Of a DNA stretch of 5,394 bases, positions 1 through 5,094 are shown in pieces. The stretch covers positions 1 to 5,394 of the forward strand of contig BBBL01000122.1 in assembly GCA_001311545.1 (NCBI GenBank), in the 5' to 3' direction. Positions within the stretch are counted from its first letter, which is position 1, and every line of letters begins with the position of its first letter. Made by a program: the position numbers and the translations under genes. Under the pieces are notes generated by a model. The model was not told where the DNA came from. It was given only the letters and a program-made list of their open reading frames with translations, and did no database searches. This stretch comes from Thermus kawarayensis JCM 12314. GTDB lineage: Bacteria > Deinococcota > Deinococci > Deinococcales > Thermaceae.

Positions 1-360
1 GCCCTGGCGGCCCTCCGGTCCCTGCCCAGGGAGGTCCTCGAGGCCGCCCGGGTGGACGGGGCGGCGGGGCTCTCCCTCCTGCGCTTTGTCCTCCTCCCCC
101 TGCTGGGCCCCGTCCTCCTCTTCCTCTTCCTCAGCGCCATGGCCAGCGCCCTGGAGTACGCCTTCGTGCCCGTGGAGGTGATGACCCAGGGAGGGCCTTT
201 CGGCCACACCAACCACCTCATGTACGCCGTCTACCAGGAGGCCTTCCGCTTTTTCCGCATCGGGGTGGCCGCGGCCCAGGCCACCCTCCTCACCCTTGGG
301 CTCGGGGCCCTTATCCTGGGCCAGCTCTGGCTCCTGGAAAGGAGGGTGGCCCATGGTTAG
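1..360 (+). CDS. ugpA: ABC transporter permease, UgpA/MalF type (3' part only)
   Basis: This is one of two inner-membrane channel subunits of a carbohydrate or glycerol-3-phosphate type ABC importer. The reading frame is already open at base 1, so only about the last 119 residues are visible. The cytoplasmic EAA loop that contacts the ATPase is seen at once (EAARVDGAAG followed by LLP), then a hydrophobic segment, the loop VMTQGGPFGHTNHLMYAVYQ, and a final membrane helix ending LLERRVAHG. The order TQGGP, TN-LMY--YQ-AF, then LERRV is what I remember for UgpA-type permeases rather than MalG/UgpE types. The stop TAG overlaps the next gene's ATG by 8 bases, indicating one operon. The substrate cannot be read from the permease alone, so the symbol is a family-level assignment. 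No frameshift is seen in this part. Confidence 0.85.
   Translation, partial: ALAALRSLPREVLEAARVDGAAGLSLLRFVLLPLLGPVLLFLFLSAMASALEYAFVPVEVMTQGGPFGHTNHLMYAVYQEAFRFFRIGVAAAQATLLTLGLGALILGQLWLLERRVAHG
338..345 (+). promoter_or_regulatory. Ribosome binding site of the second permease
   Basis: AAAGGAGG lies 7 bases before the ATG at 353, inside the end of the preceding gene. It decides the start: the same frame is open further upstream from 296, but that extension is a shadow of the first permease and has no such site. Confidence 0.8.
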
Positions 361-1163
361 GCAGGCCCTGGCCCACGCCCTCCTCGGCCTGGCCAGCCTC
401 CTCATGCTCCTGCCCTTCGTTTACCAGATAGGGCTAAGCCTGACCCCGCCCGAGCGCGTCTTCGCCTCCCCTCTTCCCTTTTCTCCCCCCTTCACCCTGG
501 ACAACTACCGGGTGGTCCTGGAAAAGCTCCCCATGGGGCGGTACGCCCTCAACACCATGGTCTTCGCCCTGGGGGCTACCCTGGGGCAGCTCCTCTTGGC
601 CCTCCTGGCTGCCTACACCTTCGCCTTCCGGCGCTTCCCCCTGAAGGGCCTGCTCTGGGGCCTCTTCGTGGGAAGCATCCTGGTGCCCTTCGTGGTCACC
701 TATCTTCCCAACTACCTCCTGGTGGCCCGCCTTGGCCTCCTCAACACCTTCCCGGGCTCATCCTGCCCATGCTCACCGCGGGGTACGCCACCTTCCTCCT
801 GCGGCAGCACTTCCTCACCTTCCCCCGGGAGGTGCTGGAGGCGGCCCTGGTAGACGGGGCCACCCCCCGGCAGGTCCTTTTCCGGATTCTCGCCCCCGCC
901 AGCCTCCCCACCCTGACGGCCCTGGGCATCGCCTCTTCATCGGGGCCTGGAACCAGTTTGTCTGGCCCGCCCTGGTGGCCAACCACCCCGACATGTACGT
1001 CCTCACCGTGGCGGTACAGCGGTTCGCGGGCGGGGAGGGGTCCAACGCCTGGGGGCCCCTCATGGCCGCCTCGGTGCTGGCCACCCTTCCCGCCTTTGCC
1101 CTTTACGCCCTGTTCCGCAGGTCCATCCTGGAAACCCTCATGGAAGGAGGCGTGCGCGGATGA
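353..1163 (+). pseudogene. ugpE: ABC transporter permease, UgpE type, with two single-base frameshifts
   Basis: This is the partner channel subunit of the importer. Three frames join into one protein of about 270 residues, a normal length for the family: MVRQALAHALLG to NTFPG (353-about 755), then LILPMLTAGYATFLLRQ to ALGIA (about 757-933), then LFIGAWNQFVWPALV to GGVRG (about 934-1163). The EAA loop reads EAALVDGATPRQVLFRILAP. The pieces YATFLLRQHFLTFP, GAWNQFVWP and GEGSNAWGPLMAA resemble E. coli UgpE as I recall it. One G missing in the GGG at 754-756 and one C missing in the CC at 932-933 explain both breaks. Everything else is conserved, so either the mutations are very recent or the bases were missed in sequencing; I lean to the latter. 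It overlaps the first permease by 8 bases and the next gene by 4 (ATGA). Another sugar specificity is possible. Confidence 0.85.
1143..1150 (+). promoter_or_regulatory. Ribosome binding site of the metallophosphodiesterase
   Basis: GAAGGAGG sits 9 bases before the ATG at 1160, inside the last codons of the permease. Together with the ATGA stop/start overlap it points to translational coupling. Confidence 0.8.
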
Positions 1164-1949
1164 AGGTGCTCTTCTTTGGGGACATCGTGGGCGAACCCGG
1201 ACTCGAGGCCCTGGAGCGGGAACTCCCCGCCCTGCGGGAGCGCATGAGCCCGACTTCGTGCTGGCCAACGGGGAAAACCTGGACCTCACCCGCCCCGAGG
1301 CGGGGAAGGCGGGGATGACCCTCCCCTCCCTAGAGCGGCTCTTCCGCCTGGGGGTGGACGCGGTCACGGGGGGGAACCACTCCTTCGATCCCGAGAACCT
1401 GGAAGAGGTGCTGGCCCACCCCCGGGTCCTCCGCCCCCTGAACTACTCCCCTTACGCCCCCGGCCGGGGGAGCCTCCTCCTGAGGAAGGGAGGCCACCGG
1501 CTCCTCGTGGTCAACCTGGCCGGGAGGAGCGCCCTCCCCCACGCGGGGGATCCGCTGGAGGCCCTGGAGGCGGTCCTGGACCGGGAAGAGGCTGGGACGC
1601 CGTGCTGGTGGACTTTCACTCCGAGTCCGTTTTTGAGAAGATGGGGACGGCCTTCGCCTTTGACGGCCGGATCGCCGCCCTGCTCGGCACCCACACCCAC
1701 GTGGCCACCGCCGACGCCCGCATCCTCCCCGGGGGGACGGCCTACGTTTCCGACGTAGGCATGGTGGGGGCGGACGGGGGGATGCAGGGCTACGATCCCG
1801 CCTTCCTGGTGGAAGCCCTCCGCAGACGCCTCCTCCCCAGGGGCAGGGCCCTGGCCTACGCCGAGGGCCCCCTGCGCCTCTCCTACGTCTTCCTGGAGCT
1901 CAGGGGGAACCGGGCCGAGAGCCTCCTCCACGCTTCGGAGGTCATCTAA
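1160..1949 (+). pseudogene. ymdB: YmdB/TIGR00282-family metallophosphodiesterase, two single-base frameshifts
   Basis: Cytoplasmic dinuclear-metal phosphoesterase; characterised members such as B. subtilis YmdB hydrolyse 2',3'-cyclic nucleotides. Joining three frames gives about 263 residues, the usual length. Reconstructed metal and active-site residues are all present: D8 in FFGDIVG, E39-N40 in LANGEN, N73-H74 in GGNHSFD, H154 in VDFHSE, and H179 and H181 in GTHTHV, followed by the family signature ILPGGTAYVSDVGM. One base is missing near 1240-1245 (restoring RHEPDFVLANGEN) and one G is missing in the GG at 1590-1591 (restoring EEGWDAVLVDFH). With a complete set of catalytic residues, this looks like an intact enzyme read with errors or a very young pseudogene. 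It is coupled to the permease gene by ATGA, so it is probably made with the transporter. Its natural substrate here is unknown. The symbol denotes the family. Confidence 0.85.
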
Positions 1950-2011
1950 GCTCCCGGGAGGTACAAACAGTTGAAAAAAAGTAGCAAACTCCAGGTTACA
2001 CTACCTTCTGG
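1950..2011 (+). other. Junction of host operon and IS607 element; AT-rich presumed left end
   Basis: This short gap begins with the 10-base palindrome CTCCCGGGAG (1951-1960) and then becomes markedly AT-rich (AGTTGAAAAAAAGTAGC). A weak promoter-like pair is visible, TTGAAA at 1971-1976 and TACACT at 1997-2002, but the 20-base spacing is poor. GTAG (1981-1984) and CTAC (2001-2004) form a small inverted pair. I read it as the left end of the IS607 element carrying the tnpA leader. The exact boundary cannot be fixed without an empty site, and no U-tailed terminator for the upstream operon is seen. Confidence 0.4.
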
Positions 2012-2660
2012 ATGACTCCGCTTCTCCTTACGGCATACCAGATCCGGGAGCGTTACGGTCTGCATCGCAACACCCTGTAAAAGTGGGAGAAGCAGGGCCT
2101 TCTCCACCCCGTCCGCACACCGGGCGGCCCCAGGCGGTACCGGAAGGAAGAGACAGAACGGCTGCTTTCCTTGGGGGTCGGAGCCCCTTCGGAAAAACCC
2201 AGACCCTGTACCGTGCACAAGATACGCTTCGCGTGACCTACGCCCGAGTGAGCACCAAAAAGCAGGAAGCTTTTCTCAGAAACCAGATCGCTCGGCTGGA
2301 AGCCTTTGCCAGGGAGCGGGGTTGGGAGTTCGAGGCCGTCGCCGAAGTCGCCAGCGGGGTAAACGAGAACCGGCGGGGCCTCGCCAAGCTCCTGAACCGG
2401 GCCAAGAAGGGGGAGCTGGACCGGGTGGTGGTGGAGTACGAGGACCGCCTGGCGCGGTTCGGCCTGGGGTACATCCGCCGCTTCCTGGAGCCTTTGGCGT
2501 GGAGCTGGTGGTCCTGAACGGGAAGGAGAGTCGGGAGGCACATGAGGAGCTGGCCGAGGACCTGGTGGCCATCGTCTCCAGCTTCGCGGCGCGGATCTAC
2601 GGGAAGCGGGGCTCGCGCTCCCGTAAGGGGCGGAAGGATGCTCAAACACAGAACCCCTAG
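2012..2660 (+). pseudogene. tnpA: IS607-family serine recombinase TnpA, broken by TAA and two frameshifts
   Basis: Transposase of the small serine recombinase class, expected to cut and rejoin DNA through a serine-DNA link. From ATG 2012 the text is MTPLLLTAYQIRERYGLHRNTL, then an in-frame TAA (2078-2080) where an arginine-like codon is expected, then KWEKQGLLHPVRTPGG, a MerR-like winged helix. The frame changes near 2213-2222, giving the catalytic domain: VTYARVSTKKQ (nucleophile serine codon 2251-2253), LRNQIARLEAFARERGWEF, SGVNENRRGL and YEDRLARFGLGYIRRFLE. It changes again at 2490 (one G missing, restoring EAFGVELVVLNGKE) and ends IYGKRGSRSRKGRKDAQTQNP. The restored length of about 216 residues is normal. 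The HTH also carries Pro (2129-2131) where the family usually has His in PGGHRRY. The last 23 bases overlap tnpB. No good ribosome binding site precedes 2012, so the start is the weakest part. Confidence 0.85.
2625..2630 (+). promoter_or_regulatory. Ribosome binding site of tnpB inside tnpA
   Basis: AAGGGG lies 7 bases before the ATG at 2638, within the last codons of tnpA. It supports 2638 rather than the upstream in-frame ATG at 2542, whose translation is a shadow of tnpA. Confidence 0.5.
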
Positions 2661-3337
2661 CCACTTCCAGGGCGTCCACGCCAGGCTGGCCTTCCCCACG
2701 GAGAAGGACAGGCGGGACACCCTGGACCTCATGCGCCGGGGCTCGGCCGCCGAACGCTTCGCCTTCAACCGTCTTCTGGAGGGCCGGTCCCGGGAAGAGC
2801 TCAAGCGCCAGGACGGCCCCCTCTGCACCCTCTTCCGCCTGAACACCCGCTACGCCGACGACATCGTCCTGAGGGCCCAAGCCTCATAGAGTCGGCCAGG
2901 GAGCGGGGTGTAGATCCCCACAAAGTGGTCTTCGGGGGGAAGAAGCGGTTTGAACAGCTCAAGGGAAGACACCTCTCCGGCAAACGCCGGGAACTCCTCA
3001 AACGGGAGTGGTGCGAGGCCCGCCAGGGCCACCTCTACTCCCGGGGGGACGCCTCCAAGGGAGGCCAGGGAAGTCAGGGAACCTGGGCAGGTAAGGTGTC
3101 CTGGTGGGCACTTTACCTGACCAGGGGCACCAGTACGGGAATCTCCGGCCTCTGCTCGGAAACCGGGAGCGTCTACATCGCCCGAGATACCCCTGAGCAA
3201 CTCTTCCTCACCACCGCCATCGCCGCCCCGAGGGGAGCCTTCGGCCCGAGGCCTACCCCACCCGGACGAGCATCGGGAAACTCTACACTTTTGGGGAGCT
3301 TCCTGACCCAGAACTACCGCCCCTTCCTCTCCCCTGA
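2638..3337 (+). pseudogene. tnpB: TnpB-family RNA-guided nuclease of the IS607 element, N-terminal remnant
   Basis: TnpB proteins are RNA-guided DNA nucleases carried by IS607 and IS605 elements. The N-terminal region is clear: MLKHRTPSHFQGVHARLAFP, AAERFAFNRLLEGRSREELK and LNTRYADDIVLRAQ. One A is missing near 2879-2881; restoring it gives QSLIESARERGVDPHKVVFGG, then LSGKRRELLKREW and EARQGHLYSRGDASKGG (to about 3065). A 17-base-arm inverted repeat then breaks the gene. Beyond it, short pieces in different frames (GNLRPLLGNRER, VYIARDTPEQL, EAYPTRTSIGKLYTFGELP) could be further tnpB text, ending at the TGA at 3335-3337. I cannot find the RuvC-I aspartate, the RuvC-II glutamate or a zinc ribbon belonging to this copy. 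It is inactive. The identity of the part after 3070 is much less certain than that of the first 430 bases. Confidence 0.75.
3082..3125. repeat. Inverted repeat, 17-base arms, 10-base centre
   Basis: The left arm CCTGGGCAGGTAAGGTG (3082-3098) and right arm CACTTTACCTGACCAGG (3109-3125) are complementary at 15 of 17 positions. One of the two mismatches is a G-U pair in RNA. The centre is TCCTGGTGGG. No T-run follows, so it is not a standard terminator. It falls exactly where the TnpB frame SRGDASKGG stops matching, and TnpB-like text (GNLR) may resume at about 3136. This suggests a small palindromic insertion of roughly 70 bases. It could also be a recombinase or protein binding site. Confidence 0.7.
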
Positions 3338-3474
3338 CGGCACCTCGGGGGTGGCGCCCGCTCTTCGCCCACGACCCCCGCTTCATCCGAGGACTGGCCC
3401 CTCCGGGATGGTCCGTCCTCCCGCGACGGGTGTGGGGGATCACGGTGGTCTACGTGCGGAAGAGCGCTCTGTAA
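3307..3474 (+). pseudogene. Unidentified coding-like tail
   Basis: In frame 1 the text after the stop at 3304-3306 runs WRPLFAHDPRFIRGLAP, PGWSVLPRRVWGITVVYVRK and SAL to TAA at 3472-3474. The last 38 or so codons favour G/C at third positions and read like a genuine protein end. The upstream frame (NYRPFLSPDGTSG) would join it if one of the five G at 3346-3350 were removed. I do not recognise the family and it does not look like TnpB. It may be the end of a host gene or accessory gene truncated by the mobile elements. It could also be chance reading in G+C-rich DNA. Confidence 0.25.
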
Positions 3475-3505
3475 ACCCGAAACAGAAACCCACGGGCGTT
3501 AGAGA

Positions 3506-3543
3506 GAAGAGGGGGTGTGGGGGCTATAATCCCCCGCCTCTTC
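3506..3543 (+). repeat. Compound hairpin with TATAAT in its loop
   Basis: GAAGAG (3506-3511) pairs with CTCTTC (3538-3543), and inside it GGGGG (3519-3523) pairs with CCCCC (3531-3535) around the loop CTATAAT. No T-run follows. It is a candidate left-end hairpin of the second element, because IS200/IS605 ends carry subterminal hairpins. The inner stem could also be a chance product of G and C runs. Confidence 0.45.
3525..3530 (+). promoter_or_regulatory. Perfect -10 box TATAAT
   Basis: A consensus TATAAT is rare by chance in DNA this rich in G+C. No convincing -35 is seen: positions 17 bases upstream read GAGAGA, and GTTAGA at 3498-3503 is too far. If used, transcription would begin near 3537 and run through the folded segment 3551-3717 towards the tnpB remnant and the lipoprotein. 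Confidence 0.35.
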
Positions 3544-3550
3544 AGAGCAG

Positions 3551-3670
3551 GGATACATGGGTCAGCGAAGCTACATGCGACCGAAGGGAGCTTGGCTCCC
3601 CCACGCGCTCCGAAAGAGCGCACAGCACGGTGGGCGGTCGTTTTGTGGTATCATGTGCATGTGCCTATCC
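3551..3670 (+). ncRNA. Candidate structured RNA, multi-branched fold
   Basis: Complementary segments nest without conflict. The outer stem is GGATACATG (3551-3559) with CATG (3658-3661) and TATCC (3666-3670), carrying a 4-base bulge. A middle stem is CGACCG (3578-3583) with CGGTCG (3635-3640). Two hairpins lie inside: GGGAGC-TTG-GCTCCC (3586-3600) and GCGCTC-CGAAA-GAGCGC (3605-3621), the second extended by CCAC (3601-3604) with GTGG (3630-3633). It lies just downstream of the TATAAT. No protein family is convincingly encoded here in any frame. It could be a transposon-end RNA or an uncharacterised small RNA. It is not a tRNA, and I cannot match it to a known family. Confidence 0.35.
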
Positions 3671-3952
3671 TCGCCTGCAAAGCGGAAGCTAACCGCGTAA
3701 GCGGTAGCGTTTTAGCTGGTGGGCGGGTCGTGGAAGTGGACCCCGGGCACACGAGCCAGGTTTGCCCGGTGTGCGGCCACAGACAGAAGCACCCCCTCCG
3801 GATACGGGTGTACACTTGTTCCCACATGTGGAACGCTTCTACACAGAGATGTGGCCGCCGCACTGAACGTCCTGGCGAGGGCTCGGGTCAGCCCCGTAGG
3901 GGCTACCTTGTCGGAGCCTTCGGGAACGGGGACGGCGAGAGCCGCTCCGTGA
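3664..3952 (+). pseudogene. tnpB: C-terminal remnant of a second TnpB (zinc ribbon and RuvC-III), one frameshift
   Basis: Only the end of an RNA-guided TnpB nuclease is left. In frame 1 the text is PILACKAE, a 9-residue interruption, then AGGRVVEVDPGHTSQVCPVC and GH; the first zinc cysteines are codons 3763-3765 and 3772-3774. At 3826 an extra A shifts the frame. Removing it gives YTCSHCGTLLHRDVAAALNV, which supplies the second cysteine pair and the RuvC-III aspartate (codon 3848-3850) in HRDVAAALN. The frame then runs LARARVSPVGATLSEPSG to TGA. The RuvC-I and RuvC-II residues are absent, so the piece has no nuclease activity. The VVEVDPGHTSQ and zinc-ribbon text is typical of the common IS200/IS605 and IS607 TnpB group, and differs from the unusual TnpB at 2638. 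The 3' coding part probably doubles as guide RNA scaffold. Confidence 0.75.
3687..3717 (+). repeat. 27-base hairpin insertion flanked by AGCT in the TnpB remnant
   Basis: AGCTAA (3687-3692) pairs with TTAGCT (3712-3717). Inside, CCGC (3693-3696) pairs with GCGG (3701-3704) around a GTAA loop of the stable GNRA type. AGCT occurs at both edges, 27 bases apart. In protein terms it adds nine residues (NRVSGSVLA) between KAEA and GGRVVEV, where the family normally reads on without a gap. It keeps the frame. It looks like a small structured insertion or a local duplication product. Confidence 0.5.
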
Positions 3953-3992
3953 GGCCCGAGAAGCACCGTTCTTCGGAACGGGGAGTTGTCAC
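3890..3992 (+). ncRNA. Omega-RNA-like 3' scaffold and right end of the TnpB element
   Basis: In TnpB systems the guide (omega) RNA is made from the 3' end of tnpB plus the element's right end, and the guide is the sequence just beyond that end. Three compact hairpins occur in order: AGCCCC-GTA-GGGGCT (3890-3904), CGGC-GAGA-GCCG with a GNRA loop (3933-3944), and CCGTTC-TTCG-GAACGG with a UUCG loop (3966-3981), followed by GGGAGTTGTCAC ending at 3992. The guide position would therefore begin at 3993. The scaffold looks well kept while the nuclease is lost, so any activity would need a TnpB supplied elsewhere. The 5' limit of the RNA is unknown and may reach further into the tnpB remnant. Confidence 0.5.
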
Positions 3993-4338
3993 AATACTCT
4001 CGTATGGGAAAGGGTAAGTTCTTTAGCTCGTTCTTGCTGGCCTTCCTGGCCGCCCCCTTCGTGGCCTGCAACAACCTTGGCTCCAACACCCCAGCACCGA
4101 GGACTTTCCTCCTCTCCCTCTCCCCCACGAGCCTGACGGTCCAGCAGGGGGCCCAGGGCCAGACCACCCTCACCCTCACGCCCCGGAACGGCTTCCAGGC
4201 ACCGTTTCTCTCTCCCTCGTAGCGGGTCAGGACGGGGTGCCCCAGGGGCTCTCCCTCTCCCCCACGAGCCTCCAGGTCACGGGCTCCAACCCGGTGAGCC
4301 AGACCCTCACCCTCGCGGCCTCCCCCGCCACGCCCACG

Positions 4339-4383
4339 GGCACCTACCGCCTGAAGGTGCGGGGAGTTTCGGGGAGCCTCACC
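4339..4383 (+). repeat. 45-base exact direct repeat, copy 1
   Basis: This encodes GTYRLKVRGVSGSLT at the end of the first Ig-like domain. It is identical base for base to 5050-5094, 711 bases downstream, while the flanking codons of the two domains differ. A perfect match including third positions suggests recent duplication or gene conversion between domains. Confidence 0.9.
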
Positions 4384-5049
4384 GGGGAGGCGGATCTCAC
4401 CGTGACGGTGAACGCCCCCCCTGGCGGGGGCGATACGGCCACCGTGGAAACCCCCGGGGGGCAGGTGAGGCTGGCGCTGCAGGAAGGCACCTTTGCACGG
4501 GACCCCACCTCCCAGAGCGTGGCCCCGCCTCAAGACTTCCAGGCACCCTACGGGGCCATCGCCTTCACGGCGCAGGTACCCCAGGGCGGCAGGCTCACGG
4601 TGACCCTGACCTTCCCCGGCCCCGTCCCCCCAGGGGCGGTCCTGAGGAAGCACCTGAACGGAACTTGGCAGGAGGTTCCCGGGGCCCAAGTATCCGGCAA
4701 CACGGCCACCTACCAGGTGGAGGACGGTGGGCCCCTGGATGCCGACGGGCGGCGGAACGGCCAAGTGGAAGACCCGGTGGTCCTCCTCGCCCCGGCCCCC
4801 ACCTTCACCCTCTCCGGCCCTAACCCGACCGTCCTCCCCGTTCCCCAGGGGGGCACGGGCACCTTCCAGCTGACCTTGGTCTCCCAAAACGGCTTCCAGG
4901 GCCAGGTCGCCCTGAGCCTGGCGGACGGCCAAGACCCTGTGCCCCAAGGCCTGGGCATGGACACCGCCCCCCCTTCCCCCATCCGCCTCCAGGCGGAGGG
5001 AAGCGTGGACGTGACCGTCACTCTGGGCGTGGGCCGAGAGGTGCCCCCT

Positions 5050-5094
5050 GGCACCTACCGCCTGAAGGTGCGGGGAGTTTCGGGGAGCCTCACC
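5050..5094 (+). repeat. 45-base exact direct repeat, copy 2
   Basis: This is the second copy of the segment at 4339-4383, at the same place in the second Ig-like domain. The next codons are AGG GAG ACG here against GGG GAG GCG in copy 1, so identity ends abruptly. The third domain begins with a looser repeat of the first (CCCACGAGCCT at 5164 and 4123, then GTCCAGCAGGGG). Confidence 0.9.

Larger units (their letters stand above)
1950..3480 (+). mobile_element. Decayed IS607-family insertion sequence
   Basis: The order tnpA (HTH plus serine recombinase) followed by an overlapping tnpB, both on one strand, is the IS607 arrangement. Serine-recombinase elements of this family make no long target duplication and lack conventional terminal inverted repeats, so the limits given are approximate: the left limit is the end of the host gene and the right limit is where tnpB-like text and the following coding-like tail stop. 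Both genes are inactivated: a nonsense codon and two frameshifts in tnpA, and a frameshift, an inserted inverted repeat and loss of the catalytic part in tnpB. The copy is not autonomous. Confidence 0.75.
3500..3992 (+). mobile_element. Internally deleted IS200/IS605-type element (TnpB C-terminus plus right end)
   Basis: The right limit is well supported: a tnpB stop at 3950-3952, then a perfect 6-bp hairpin with a UUCG loop (3966-3981), then GGGAGTTGTCAC ending at 3992. This order (subterminal hairpin, GGGAG, T-C-A-C) is what I recall for IS200/IS605 right ends. The left limit is a guess based on a hairpin at 3506-3543. Only the last quarter of tnpB remains, with no recognisable HUH transposase, so this is a non-autonomous derivative. 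It lies directly downstream of the IS607 remnant and directly upstream of the lipoprotein start codon. The two TnpB fragments are probably from different elements. Confidence 0.55.

Noticed and set aside
741..1931. Long reverse-strand open frames over the permease and phosphodiesterase (for example 741-1367 and 1452-1931).
   Set aside because: They lie opposite clear family matches, have no recognisable domains or ribosome binding sites, and arise easily in G+C-rich coding DNA.
1951..1960. CTCCCGGGAG as a terminator of the upstream operon.
   Set aside because: The palindrome has no loop and no T-run after it; the following A-run is on the wrong strand for a + strand terminator.
3634..3690. 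Possible start of a Y1 (HUH) transposase gene, from text such as VVLWYHVHVP.
   Set aside because: It resembles the KYHVVWVPKYR start only loosely and no HUH motif or catalytic tyrosine follows.
2925..3692. A 255-codon open frame on the + strand that looks like one gene.
   Set aside because: Only its first 45 or so codons match TnpB. The rest crosses the inverted repeat, the unidentified tail and the folded RNA region without consistent coding character.
3500..3992. Group I or group II intron fused to the IS (IStron).
   Set aside because: GNRA-type loops are present, but I could not find a group I P7 core or a group II domain V, and no splice junctions are evident.
3986..4003. TTG 3986 as the lipoprotein start.
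   Set aside because: It lies in the right end of the mobile element (GGGAGTTGTCAC) and adds MSQYSR before an already good signal-peptide start at ATG 4004.
3712..4947. A 411-codon reverse-strand open frame across the element end and lipoprotein.
   Set aside because: It is antisense to the zinc ribbon and Ig repeats and its translation is low-complexity Gly/Arg/Val text.
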